Origin: an uncultured Carnobacterium sp.
Lineage (GTDB): Bacteria > Bacillota > Bacilli > Lactobacillales > Aerococcaceae
Length of the DNA stretch: 39,927 nt
NCBI GenBank assembly: GCA_937967765.1
Contig: CALCML010000016.1
Coordinates: 1 to 39,927, forward strand
Reading direction: 5' to 3'
Translations under genes and position numbers: made by a program
In this document: one piece after another, positions 1 to 6,794 of the stretch
Position numbering within the stretch: the stretch's first letter is position 1
Layout of the letters: the number at the start of each line of letters is the position of its first letter
Notes under the pieces: model-generated
Told to the model about the DNA's origin: nothing
Seen by the model: only the letters and a program-made list of their open reading frames with translations
Databases searched by the model: none

Positions 1-51
1 ACTTATATAAGATATGCCAAAAGAACGGAATATCAGTCGATACACAAAACC
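1..51. repeat. Terminal direct overlap (left copy)
   Basis: These 51 bases are identical to the last 51 bases of the window. The primase reading frame continues in phase from the right end into position 51 and beyond, so this is the overlap left when a circular contig is linearised. It is not a biological terminal repeat as far as the sequence shows. Confidence 0.93.
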
Positions 52-1430
52 GCAACCCGTCGCGCTTGTCCCGTATGCCGGGCTTCGAGCGAAACGGACA
101 AAAGCAATTTCTTGTCGATACCAATATCGGAAAAAGGAATTGGGAGGAATGGTATCAGTACATCGAGGACTTGAACGATGACTTACCTGATCCGGAAGGG
201 CTGGTCGATAGTTGGGACAATCTTCCAGAGCTAGCCCCTGAATTGATTGAAGGCGTCCTAAGACAAGGCCATAAAATGCTTATAGCTGGGCCATCGAAGG
301 CCGGGAAGTCGTTTAGCTTAATTGAAATGTCTATCGCAATCGCAGAAGGCAAGAAATGGCTTGAATGGAACTGTACGCAAGGAAAAGTTTTATACGTCAA
401 TCTTGAGCTAGATCGTGCTTCATGTTTGCACCGCTTCCGCGACGTTTACGAGGCTATGGGATTGCAAGCGAACAACCTACAAAATATTGATATCTGGAAT
501 CTCCGCGGTAAGACAGTACCGATGGATAAGCTAGCTCCGAAATTAATTCGCCGATCGCTTAAAAAGAATTATATCGCGGTTATCATCGATCCAATTTATA
601 AAGTCTTAACTGGTGACGAAAACAGCGCGGACCAGATGGCACACTTTACCAATCAATTCGACAAAGTAGCGACAGAGCTCGGGTGCTCGGTGATTTATTG
701 CCATCACCACTCTAAAGGTTCTCAAGGTGGCAAGAAGTCCATGGACCGTGCTAGTGGTTCGGGAGTGTTTGCTCGAGATCCGGACGCGTTGATTGACTTA
801 GTGGAATTAGAAGTCACGGAAGAATTATACACGCAACGGATCAATCATACGGCTTGCAGAATTTACAAAGAAGCCTTACAAGAAAAGAATAATACATATT
901 ATCAACAATACGTCAGTCTTGACGATTTATATAACGCTAGCAGCATGAGAGCACACTTTGAAAAGGGAATTCAAGACGTGCTAGAACGTGCTCCATACGT
1001 TGATAAAATCAACGACACGCGTCGAGCGATTGAAATATCGACAGCGTGGCGCGTTGAAGGTACGCTTCGAGAGTTCGCGAAGTTTAAACCAGTGAATATG
1101 TGGTTCTCTTATCCAGTGCATTTCTTAGACGATTCCGGAATTCTTGCAGATATCCAGCTTGAGGAAACGACTCCTAATTGGAAAAAGAATTTAGATAGTC
1201 AAAAAGCTAACGAGAAGAAAAAGAAGTCCGCTGATGAAAAATTTACGACGGCTATGGATGTATTATTTGACGGAATCAACCCCGTTGAATTGAGTGAAAT
1301 TGTGGAATATTTTTCAACTGAAGATAGACCAGTTAGCGAAAAAACAATCCGAAGATGGGTAAAAAATAATGGTGATTTTGAAGTCAAAAATAATCAAATT
1401 TTACCTAAAAATGAGTCAGGGACAAATTAG
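1..1430 (+). CDS. Primase-helicase fusion, C-terminal part (continues from 39021)
   Basis: This is the downstream part of a 761-residue protein whose start is at 39021; the first full codon here is at position 3. It holds the RepA/AAA_25-type RecA-fold ATPase. Walker A GPSKAGKS lies at whole-protein residues 382-389 (288-311). It is followed by a hydrophobic strand ending in IIDP (Walker B) and by CHHHSKG, typical of RepA-like hexameric helicases. The C-terminus looks like a winged helix (VSEKTIRRWVK). A TTG at 66 could be taken as a start, but the open frame runs through it from the other end, so it is internal. The likely role is priming and unwinding at the phage origin. The origin-like repeats begin in its last codons, which supports this. 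Confidence 0.9.
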   Translation, partial: LYKICQKNGISVDTQNRNPSRLSRMPGFERNGQKQFLVDTNIGKRNWEEWYQYIEDLNDDLPDPEGLVDSWDNLPELAPELIEGVLRQGHKMLIAGPSKAGKSFSLIEMSIAIAEGKKWLEWNCTQGKVLYVNLELDRASCLHRFRDVYEAMGLQANNLQNIDIWNLRGKTVPMDKLAPKLIRRSLKKNYIAVIIDPIYKVLTGDENSADQMAHFTNQFDKVATELGCSVIYCHHHSKGSQGGKKSMDRASGSGVFARDPDALIDLVELEVTEELYTQRINHTACRIYKEALQEKNNTYYQQYVSLDDLYNASSMRAHFEKGIQDVLERAPYVDKINDTRRAIEISTAWRVEGTLREFAKFKPVNMWFSYPVHFLDDSGILADIQLEETTPNWKKNLDSQKANEKKKKSADEKFTTAMDVLFDGINPVELSEIVEYFSTEDRPVSEKTIRRWVKNNGDFEVKNNQILPKNESGTN

Positions 1431-1640
1431 GGACAAGGACAAACCCGAGGGACAAACCCGAAAATGTCCTTCGGGAATGTCCCTGGCTCTCAAGGACAAA
1501 CCCGAGAATGTCCCTATGTCCCTAGAGTGTCAATAAGGACAAGGACAAACCCGAAAATGTCCCTAAGAAATCGCGCAACCATGCGGGATTGAGGCTCTAG
1601 GGACAAACCCGAGAAACTCAGGGACAAAACCAGGGACAGA

Positions 1641-1666
1641 ATATCTCCCTCTGTGAGGAGAGATAT
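1641..1666. other. Hairpin in origin region (ATATCTC/GAGATAT)
   Basis: An imperfect inverted repeat pairs ATATCTCC with GGAGAGATAT across a short loop. It lies between the repeat cluster and the last TGTCC boxes. It has no T-run, so it is not an obvious terminator; it may be part of the origin structure. Confidence 0.45.
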
Positions 1667-1708
1667 TTAGGAAAATGTCCCTGAGGTCCAAGGGGAACAT
1701 GAACAGGA

Positions 1709-1736
1709 ACAAGGGGGCTATGTATCCGCCCCTTGT
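1709..1736. other. Hairpin in origin region (ACAAGGGG/CCCCTTGT)
   Basis: ACAAGGGG at 1709-1716 pairs with the inverse at 1729-1736 around a 12-base loop that adds a GC pair with one bulged G. No T-run follows. It could be an origin stem or a weak terminator after the primase gene; origin is favoured by the surrounding repeats. Confidence 0.5.
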
Positions 1737-1786
1737 AACCCTGTAACCATGTCCCCTAACTTGGACTTAGCGCGAGAGCGTGGTAA

Positions 1787-1834
1787 GTAAAAAGAAAAAG
1801 TAAAAAGAAAGTGCAAAAGTAAAAAGGTAAAAAG
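1787..1834. repeat. A-rich GTAAAAAG repeats, possible unwinding element
   Basis: Four copies of GTAAAAAG occur at 1787, 1800, 1819 and 1827 in an almost pure purine tract next to the GGACA field. Such tracts often form the easily melted part of origins. The last copy also sits where a ribosome binding site for the next gene (ATG 1837) would be, with only a weak AAGGT. Confidence 0.5.
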
Positions 1835-1836
1835 TT

Positions 1837-2082
1837 ATGGCACGAAAGAAAAAAAGATATTCGGTAAATTTGGATATTGGTAAACAAATGCCTCCACTTT
1901 ATCACACGTTACCCGGTCAAGATTTTTGGTATTCAGATTCAGAGGTTTTGAAATGGATCGCGAATCAGCCAATTCTCTTAAATTGGGTAAAAGACCAACT
2001 TAAAACAGCGGGATATATTACTTATGACGCAACGACCGGAAAATGGACCGGAATCGATTATAGAAATGAGGATGGAAGATGA
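1837..2082 (+). CDS. Small phage protein of unknown function
   Basis: An 81-residue protein with a very basic start (MARKKKRY) and a central helix containing WIANQPILLNWVKDQL. It ends in a short segment that reads like a beta hairpin (GYITYDATTGKWTGIDY). I do not recognise a named family. It is the first gene after the putative origin, and its stop overlaps the start of the next gene by ATGA, so it begins a translationally coupled series. The basic tail and position would suit a DNA-associated role, but nothing in the sequence proves that. Confidence 0.75.
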   Translation: MARKKKRYSVNLDIGKQMPPLYHTLPGQDFWYSDSEVLKWIANQPILLNWVKDQLKTAGYITYDATTGKWTGIDYRNEDGR

Positions 2083-2246
2083 AAGTAAAATTTTTTAAGT
2101 CGAACGTGAGATTCTTTTCACAATTTGAAACGGAAGTCAATCTTTTTTTGGAATGGCTAGAAAAAGAGAAAAAAGTTTGGGTTAATACCGAGATCAAAAC
2201 TTTAGGTGAAGATGTCATGATATTTGTATTTTACGAGGACGAATAA
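2079..2246 (+). CDS. Cse60-like small protein
   Basis: A 55-residue ORF beginning at an ATGA overlap with the gene before it. It starts MKVKFFKS and ends MIFVFYEDE with a central helix (NLFLEWLEKEK). That layout, a short strand, a helix and two strands ending in an acidic tail, resembles the Cse60 (Spore_Cse60) family of about 60 residues, which is common in Firmicute phages. The family name comes from a sporulation protein and implies no sporulation role here. Real coding is supported by exact coupling on the left and a RusA gene starting two bases after its stop. Confidence 0.65.
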   Translation: MKVKFFKSNVRFFSQFETEVNLFLEWLEKEKKVWVNTEIKTLGEDVMIFVFYEDE

Positions 2247-2247
2247 T

Positions 2248-2667
2248 ATGATTGAATTCTTTTTACCGATGGAAAAAATTCCGACGACAACTCACCAGCA
2301 GAAAAAGGTAAACGTCCGAAATGGTAAGCCGGTATTTTATGAACCGGTGGAACTGCAAAATGCAAGAGCAAAATTTGAAAGTCTTCTATCGCGACACGTC
2401 CCCCCGGATAAAATACAAGGCGCGGTTCGTCTAACCGTCAAGTGGTGCTTCCCGATGATAAAAGGAACATACGACGGGCAATATAAAACGACGAAACCGG
2501 ACACGGACAACCTTCAAAAGCTATTTAAAGATTGCATGACGAAAGTCGGGTATTGGAACGACGACGCTCAAGTGGCTAGTGAAATTTCTGAAAAGTTCTG
2601 GGCGAAGATTGTCGGGATCTATGTAAAAGTGGAGGAATGGAACGATGAATTATATACATTTCTTTAG
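2248..2667 (+). CDS. rusA: RusA-like Holliday junction resolvase
   Basis: A 139-residue RusA-family endonuclease that would cut four-way junctions formed during phage replication and recombination. The signature KPDTDNLQKLFKDCM followed by GYWNDDAQV carries the conserved acidic residues that bind metal in RusA. The ATG at 2248 is preferred over an upstream TTG at 2224 because GAGGA lies at the right distance before it and the protein then has the usual RusA length and N-terminus. It overlaps the next gene by 23 bp. Resolvases are usual neighbours of the Sak4-type recombination genes found upstream on the circle. Confidence 0.9.
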   Translation: MIEFFLPMEKIPTTTHQQKKVNVRNGKPVFYEPVELQNARAKFESLLSRHVPPDKIQGAVRLTVKWCFPMIKGTYDGQYKTTKPDTDNLQKLFKDCMTKVGYWNDDAQVASEISEKFWAKIVGIYVKVEEWNDELYTFL

Positions 2668-2866
2668 CGTGGAAGTCCCGGAGTGGATGGCTAGAAGTAA
2701 CCAGATGGCACAACTAGTCGGATTCGGTTCGGATCGATATTGGCATTGGGTGGCGTCCTCGATTGCTGAAATTTGTAAAAAGTACAATGATAACGATTTA
2801 GTCGTGCAGCAATTCGGGCTCTTGTTTGAATGGTTAGAAGCTCAAGCGGAAGGAGCGAAAGCATGA
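2645..2866 (+). CDS. Small phage protein of unknown function
   Basis: A 73-residue protein starting inside the 3' end of rusA (ATG 2645, preceded by GGAGG within the rusA codons). It is mostly helical, with aromatic clusters (RYWHWVASS, FGLLFEWLEAQAEG). No catalytic motif or membrane segment is visible. Its stop overlaps the next start as ATGA, so it belongs to the coupled early cluster. I do not recognise a family. Confidence 0.75.
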   Translation: MNYIHFFSVEVPEWMARSNQMAQLVGFGSDRYWHWVASSIAEICKKYNDNDLVVQQFGLLFEWLEAQAEGAKA

Positions 2867-3090
2867 AAGAAAAAACTTATTTTGAAATTTTGGAAGAAAT
2901 GGAAGGGCAAAAAGATAGCGAACATGAAAAGCGGATTGAAATCGGCGAAAAATGTTTGGACGCCATAAAATCATTGGAAAACAGAAACGAAATAATATCT
3001 GTTAATCATTTAGTCAGATTCAACGGTAAAGAATATGATATCTGCATTTCCGAATGGAAAGGAAAAAAAGATGGAATACGTGAAATATGA
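2863..3090 (+). CDS. Small acidic phage protein of unknown function
   Basis: A 75-residue protein starting MKEKTYFEILEEMEG, highly charged and helical in the first two thirds. It ends in a short segment that reads like strands (VNHLVRFNGKEYDICISEWKG). The ATG at 2863 is chosen over an upstream frame start at 2830 because it overlaps the previous stop (ATGA) and follows GGAAGGAG. The end overlaps the next gene by 20 bp. No family is recognised. Confidence 0.7.
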   Translation: MKEKTYFEILEEMEGQKDSEHEKRIEIGEKCLDAIKSLENRNEIISVNHLVRFNGKEYDICISEWKGKKDGIREI

Positions 3091-3586
3091 CAACGAGCAG
3101 AAAAAACGCTTGCGGGAAAATCTGAAAAAATTCACAGAGGAACGAGGGCTCGAGAAAAAAGAATTGGCAGACCAGCTCGGGTGGGCGTACAATACAATTC
3201 TTTCATGGTTTAGAGGCTCACGCTTACCGAGCCAATTCGGAATCGAAACTCTTTGTGATTTTTTTAAGGTGACTGACGTCGAATTGTTGGGCTCACCGAT
3301 GAAAGTCCGTACTTTTGCATATTACCGAAAAGACGTACTGACTTCAGTCGGGACTTTGCAAGAAATTGCAGATGAAACGGGAGCGAATATTCGGACGTTG
3401 AGAAGCTTGATTGCTACAACGAAAAATAAAAAGAAGACATGGGGGACCTATATCATAGAGATTGAAGATGAAACGCGGTATATAGTCGAGTTTAAACAGA
3501 CGTTTACAATCGATGAAATAAAAGCAAAAAATCTCGAATGGTTACTGGATAACCCGATAGTTGAATTAAAGGAAGTGACGGAATGA
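3071..3586 (+). CDS. XRE-type helix-turn-helix protein
   Basis: A 171-residue DNA-binding protein. Residues ~8-60 form a classical XRE domain (LRENLKKFTEERGLEKKELA, then TILSWFRGSRLPS, then LCDFFKVT). A second helix-turn-helix-like stretch (TLQEIADETGANIRTLRSLI) lies near residues 95-115. The rest is a charged beta-rich tail. The ATG at 3071 follows an AGGAAAGG run; an upstream start at 3035 would add 12 unlikely residues. It sits late in the early operon, away from the lysogeny switch, so it may tune early or late transcription rather than act as CI or Cro. Confidence 0.8.
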   Translation: MEYVKYDNEQKKRLRENLKKFTEERGLEKKELADQLGWAYNTILSWFRGSRLPSQFGIETLCDFFKVTDVELLGSPMKVRTFAYYRKDVLTSVGTLQEIADETGANIRTLRSLIATTKNKKKTWGTYIIEIEDETRYIVEFKQTFTIDEIKAKNLEWLLDNPIVELKEVTE

Positions 3587-4077
3587 ATAAACAAGAATTA
3601 ATAAAACATTTTGAGGAAATGGAATATGTATCTATCAGTCAAATGGGAAAGAAAAGTTTTATCGATATGATAGAACAACTAGACGAACCAGAAAAAGTCA
3701 CAATCCCGCAGTTAGTGGCGGATTGGATTGAGGAAGCTAGAAAATCTTGCAAAGACGTAGCAGACTTCTTCAATTTTGATTTCACAAATGAAGAAGTTGG
3801 TAAATGGTTTATCCAAGAACGACCGTTTGATTTAGCCGCTCGTGCATGGCTGGATGGCTACGAGGTCGAGAAAGAGAAGAGATATCGGGTAAAGGTGAAA
3901 GGCATTTGTGGAAATCACGAAACTTTGAATCGTGAAAAACATTCAAACAAATGGCTTTTCTCAGACCGGGAAGAAAACTCACTTTATGGCACACACCACA
4001 CCCGAAAAGAATTAGAAGATGCTGGTTTTAGTGAAGTGTTTAATAGTCCATTGTTTGAAATCGAGGAGGTGGAGTGA
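3583..4077 (+). CDS. DUF1642 family phage protein
   Basis: A 164-residue protein with the DUF1642 pattern: a short N-terminal helix, then VTIPQLVADWIEEARK, and a C-terminal beta-rich part. DUF1642 proteins are frequent in streptococcal and lactococcal phage early regions and have no known function. ATG at 3583 overlaps the previous stop (ATGA); the next gene starts at its own stop codon. No catalytic residues stand out. Confidence 0.8.
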   Translation: MNKQELIKHFEEMEYVSISQMGKKSFIDMIEQLDEPEKVTIPQLVADWIEEARKSCKDVADFFNFDFTNEEVGKWFIQERPFDLAARAWLDGYEVEKEKRYRVKVKGICGNHETLNREKHSNKWLFSDREENSLYGTHHTRKELEDAGFSEVFNSPLFEIEEVE

Positions 4078-4364
4078 TGGTACAAACCATTGAACAAGCA
4101 ATAAAAACTGAAAACAAACGCATAAAAATCCCTGCGAAAATCAGACCGTTTGATGTGGGTTATAGAATAGTAAATAAACACGGTCAAGCGCTTGCCTTAA
4201 AAAATGGAGCAAGTATATTCGCTTTACCATCGCTTGCTGAAAAAGCGATAAAGAAAGAGTTTGGGAAAAATGATCCAGACTTTGACATTAAGAAGCATTC
4301 TGTTGAAGAGGTTGCTATTATCAATTTAAGTAAATTTCATAGTTATTTTGAGGAGGTTGAGTGA
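4077..4364 (+). CDS. Small phage protein of unknown function
   Basis: A 95-residue protein. The ATG at 4077 is placed 6 bases after a perfect AGGAGGT and overlaps the previous stop; a GTG at 4074 would be too close to that site. The sequence contains a possible beta-rich core (RPFDVGYRIVNKHGQALALKNG) and a basic helix (LAEKAIKKEFG). Base use is more AT-rich and poorer in CG dinucleotides than the genes before it. That suggests this gene and the next few came in as a separate module. No family is recognised. Confidence 0.75.
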   Translation: MVQTIEQAIKTENKRIKIPAKIRPFDVGYRIVNKHGQALALKNGASIFALPSLAEKAIKKEFGKNDPDFDIKKHSVEEVAIINLSKFHSYFEEVE

Positions 4365-4624
4365 TGATTATCAAGAATTACAAATATGATTATTCAGCTG
4401 GCAGAATCTACTACACAATTGGTGTTGATGGCTATGAATTAGCCGTGGAACATACTAAGACAGAATATGGAAGTGTCCAAAGAGATGATATTGATGATTT
4501 CTTGGGTACAGTCGAGGAATACGATTTTCAAGAAGCTGAGATGATTGAAGCATTCGTTGACTTTCAAAATGATTTGCTCTTGTATGGAATTCATTTTGAA
4601 TTGAGAAATGAGGTCACAGAATGA
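4364..4624 (+). CDS. Small acidic phage protein of unknown function
   Basis: An 86-residue acidic protein that starts at ATG 4364 inside the GAGTGATGA overlap, with GAGGAGGT just upstream. The N-terminal half looks like strands (YDYSAGRIYYTIGVDGYELA); the C-terminal half is a long acidic helix with an aromatic face (MIEAFVDFQNDLLLYG). It is coupled to both neighbours by overlap. I do not recognise the family. Confidence 0.72.
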   Translation: MIIKNYKYDYSAGRIYYTIGVDGYELAVEHTKTEYGSVQRDDIDDFLGTVEEYDFQEAEMIEAFVDFQNDLLLYGIHFELRNEVTE

Positions 4625-4758
4625 AAGAAGAAACGGAACTAGAATACTACGAGCGTATGCGTGATGAGTTACCGAAACACCCGACACCTTTGTTAAGTCA
4701 TGCAATGGCTTATGTAAACCTTAGAATTATGCACTTGAAAAAGGAGGTTACTGAATGA
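4621..4758 (+). CDS. 45-residue phage protein
   Basis: A short ORF encoding 45 residues (MKEETELEYYERMRDELPKH at the start). Coding is supported by ATGA overlap with the gene before it and again with the gene after it, and by a GGAGG near its 3' end that serves the next start. It is helical and charged; no family is recognised. Confidence 0.65.
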   Translation: MKEETELEYYERMRDELPKHPTPLLSHAMAYVNLRIMHLKKEVTE

Positions 4759-4994
4759 AACGCTTTTTAATCGGCTATGCCTTACTTACTACTTGCTTGT
4801 TATTCATGCAACGCAGTCAGCTAGATAAACCCTTGCTAGTCTATCATGCTGATAGTAAATATCAGATCACTGGTAAGGTTACAGAAAAACGAAAAATCGG
4901 AAATCTATTTACTATTACGGTTGACGGTAACGTGTTTGTGGTGAGTGAAGATAAATTTGAAGAAATAAAAATCGGGGATGAGGTGAAATTTTGA
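4755..4994 (+). CDS. DUF1372 family membrane-anchored protein
   Basis: A 79-residue protein with an N-terminal hydrophobic segment (FLIGYALLTTCLLFM) followed by a small beta domain with YQITGKVTEKRKIGNLFTIT and VFVVSEDKFEEIKIGDEV. This pattern matches DUF1372, a small family seen in streptococcal phages. The hydrophobic start is either an uncleaved anchor or a signal sequence; a Cys follows the core but there is no clean lipobox. Overlap with both neighbours puts it in the coupled early cluster. Function is unknown. Confidence 0.75.
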   Translation: MKRFLIGYALLTTCLLFMQRSQLDKPLLVYHADSKYQITGKVTEKRKIGNLFTITVDGNVFVVSEDKFEEIKIGDEVKF

Positions 4995-5152
4995 AAGTTT
5001 GGATTGTGAGAAAATATTTGAAGACTACAAGAATGGAATATAATCGAACGTCGCCATTTGAAGAAGTTGAATTTCAAACGAAAAAAGAAGCGATTGCTTA
5101 TAGAGAAGAACAAAAGAAAGGCGTCTTCGATATCTATCAAAAAGAATTTTAA
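4991..5152 (+). CDS. 53-residue phage protein, TTG start
   Basis: A TTG at 4991 overlaps the previous stop codon and opens a 53-residue frame that starts KVWIVRKYLKTTRMEYN and ends in a charged helix (TKKEAIAYREEQKK). This beta-beta-helix layout is common in small phage early proteins. A start is supported by GGGGATGAGG upstream. No function is recognised. Confidence 0.6.
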   Translation: MKVWIVRKYLKTTRMEYNRTSPFEEVEFQTKKEAIAYREEQKKGVFDIYQKEF

Positions 5153-5181
5153 AAAGCTATCAGGCTAGAAAGGTGGGAAGT

Positions 5182-5607
5182 TTGAGAATTGAAACACGAT
5201 ACGGATATTTAATAGACGCGCTTAGACGCTATCCCTTCGATAAAGAAATAAAAGAACGTATCGAAGAAATTACTTTCCCGTATCAAAATTTTGACGAAAA
5301 CTGGTATATCAAAAGTAAGACCGCAAAGAATACTCCCGAAGCCTTGAAAAATGTCATTATGAAAGAAAATGATCCAGAATTGATTCGACTCTATACGCTA
5401 GCACAAGCGATTGAAGAATACAAGGCGGAGTGCGGGGCTACAAATTGGGAAGCAATCAAGGCTCTTTATGTGACGCGAACAAAGAACGTTGAAGGAGTGG
5501 CACTCGAACTCTTTATGTCGAAAAATTCGGTATATAGGCACGTTATCAAGCCGTTCTTTGAAGGACTAGAAAAGAAATATACAAGTATTTTTTTAAAAAG
5601 TCGCTAA
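5182..5607 (+). CDS. ArpU-type late transcription regulator
   Basis: A 141-residue protein of the ArpU/RinA-like group, which activates late transcription in many low-GC Gram-positive phages. The C-terminal part carries a sigma-70 region 4-like helix-turn-helix (YVTRTKNVEGVALELFMSKN then SVYRHVIKPF). It is the last early gene, directly before a promoter-like sequence and the structural operon, which is the normal place for this regulator. The TTG at 5182 is taken as start because AAAGGTGGG lies just before it; a GTG at 5173 would fall inside that ribosome site. Confidence 0.82.
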   Translation: MRIETRYGYLIDALRRYPFDKEIKERIEEITFPYQNFDENWYIKSKTAKNTPEALKNVIMKENDPELIRLYTLAQAIEEYKAECGATNWEAIKALYVTRTKNVEGVALELFMSKNSVYRHVIKPFFEGLEKKYTSIFLKSR

Positions 5608-5634
5608 AAGTTGGGAAAAGTGCACGAAAAAAGG

Positions 5635-5643
5635 TGATAAAAT
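5635..5643 (+). promoter_or_regulatory. Putative late promoter (extended -10)
   Basis: TGATAAAAT gives an extended -10 (TGn followed by TAAAAT at 5638-5643). At the -35 position there is only GAAAAG (5615-5620), with a GTGCAC palindrome next to it at 5620-5625. A weak -35 with an intact extended -10 suits a promoter that needs an activator. The ArpU-type gene ends 27 bases upstream, so it is the obvious candidate. Confidence 0.5.
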
Positions 5644-5708
5644 TGTATTATCAGGAGTAAAACGAAAAGAACTTTTTGAGGTGCAATAAAGCGCTTCTTA
5701 CCTACTCG

Positions 5709-5733
5709 ACAGCCCTTCCGGGGCTGTTTTTTG
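5709..5733 (+). terminator. Rho-independent terminator in the late leader
   Basis: ACAGCCC and GGGCTGT form a 7-bp GC-rich stem around TTCCG, followed by TTTTTT. It ends about 10 bases before the ATG at 5742 and lies about 65 bases after the putative late promoter. It may stop early transcripts, or act as an attenuator for late ones. Confidence 0.85.
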
Positions 5734-5741
5734 GTGCTTAT

Positions 5742-6794
5742 ATGAAAATTGAAACAATAAATATTGCTGACGTGGTGGAATACGAAAATAACGCGAAATT
5801 ACACCCGCAAGAACAAATTGAAAAAATAAAAAAATCAATACTCGAATTCGGGAATAACGATCCTATCGCAATAGATGAAAATAACGTCTTAATTGAAGGA
5901 CACGGAAGATTGAAAGCCTTAAAGCAGCTCGGATTTGATGAAGTGGAAGCTATTCGATTATCTCATTTGTCTGAAGAACAAAAGAAGGCTTATATCTTAG
6001 TGCATAATAAGCTGAATATCGACACGGGCTTCGACGTTGATTTGTTAAACTCGGAATTGGAAGATATCTTCACGGTTGACATGAGCGAATACGGGTTCGA
6101 GTTTTCGGAAGTGGACCTTAGTTTTTCGGATGATACGCAAAAAGAAGATGAAGGGGAATTTCATCGAGAAACAACAATTAATCAGTACAATCTCGATTTA
6201 TTCGAGCCTGGAAAAACTGAAGGGCATTTTGAAATGCCTATCCTTGAGCCGGTGGATCATATCCCTAAAAAGTTACAAGGGTTTAATTACGTTTTAAACA
6301 AGCCCGATTATGAAGCTGGAGTTCATTTCTTCTTGGACGATTATCAATTCGAGAGAATCTGGCAACGCCCGGAGTTTTATATTGAAAAATTAAGTCAATT
6401 TGATTGCGTACTTACGCCGGATTTTAGCTTGTATATCGATATGCCGGTTGCTATGCAAGTATGGAACGTTTACCGCTCGAGGTTAATCGGTCAAGTTATG
6501 CAACGTTACGGCTATACCGTGATTCCTACTGTATCTTGGGCGTATTCGGATAGCTTTTCATTTTGTTTTGACGGGTTGCCGGTAGGCGCTACACTTGCGA
6601 TTAGTACAATTGGAGTTAAACAAAATGAAGAACAATTGGAAATATGGCGCGATGGTATGAACGCTATGATCGAGCTATTGAAGCCTAAAAGATTATTGGT
6701 CTATGGTGGCGCGGTCGAATATGACTATGGAGATATTGAAGTACATTATTTCGAAAATGAAACGACAGAAAGGATGAAAAGATATGGAAGCTAA
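5742..6794 (+). CDS. ParB-like nuclease domain fused to DUF4417
   Basis: A 350-residue two-domain protein. Residues 1-~110 are a ParB/sulfiredoxin-fold domain with the IEGHGRLKALKQLG motif (the GHGR box replaces GERR of ParB). Residues ~165-345 match DUF4417, with a core from LNKPDYEAGVHFFLDDYQFE to YGYTVIPTVSWAYSDSFSF and a late LVYGGAVEY strand. In many phages a ParB-like domain at this site is fused to an adenine methyltransferase; here DUF4417 takes that place. The ATG at 5742 gives the right N-terminus. An upstream TTG at 5676 would require reading through the terminator hairpin. The ribosome site (TGGTG) is weak and touches the hairpin's T-run. The role is unknown; packaging or DNA handling is possible from position. 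Confidence 0.8.
   Translation: MKIETINIADVVEYENNAKLHPQEQIEKIKKSILEFGNNDPIAIDENNVLIEGHGRLKALKQLGFDEVEAIRLSHLSEEQKKAYILVHNKLNIDTGFDVDLLNSELEDIFTVDMSEYGFEFSEVDLSFSDDTQKEDEGEFHRETTINQYNLDLFEPGKTEGHFEMPILEPVDHIPKKLQGFNYVLNKPDYEAGVHFFLDDYQFERIWQRPEFYIEKLSQFDCVLTPDFSLYIDMPVAMQVWNVYRSRLIGQVMQRYGYTVIPTVSWAYSDSFSFCFDGLPVGATLAISTIGVKQNEEQLEIWRDGMNAMIELLKPKRLLVYGGAVEYDYGDIEVHYFENETTERMKRYGS

Larger units (their letters stand above)
1419..1754. repeat. Putative replication origin: GGACA/TGTCC repeat field
   Basis: Seventeen copies of a pentamer lie in about 335 bp. GGACA occurs at 1420, 1431, 1437, 1450, 1494, 1537, 1543, 1601, 1622 and 1634. Its inverse TGTCC occurs at 1465, 1478, 1509, 1517, 1558, 1676 and 1750. 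Three copies form a 20-bp unit, GGACAAACCCGA(A/G)AATGTCC, at 1450-1469, 1494-1513 and 1543-1562; each is an inverted repeat with a 10-bp centre. GGACAAACCCGAG half-units recur at 1437 and 1601. No convincing gene fits in 1431-1836. The position directly after the primase-helicase gene, with an A-rich tract beyond, fits an iteron-type origin. Function is inferred. Confidence 0.7.

Noticed and set aside
66..1430. A separate 454-residue gene starting at TTG 66
   Set aside because: The same frame is open from position 3 and continues from the other end of the window without a stop; the whole gene starts at 39021.
1431..1690. CRISPR-like array in the GGACA repeat field
   Set aside because: Repeats are short, occur in both orientations and at irregular distance, and there are no equal-sized spacers or cas genes.
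5676..5741. N-terminal extension of the ParB-DUF4417 protein from TTG 5676
   Set aside because: It would translate through the terminator stem, and the ParB-like domain begins properly at ATG 5742.
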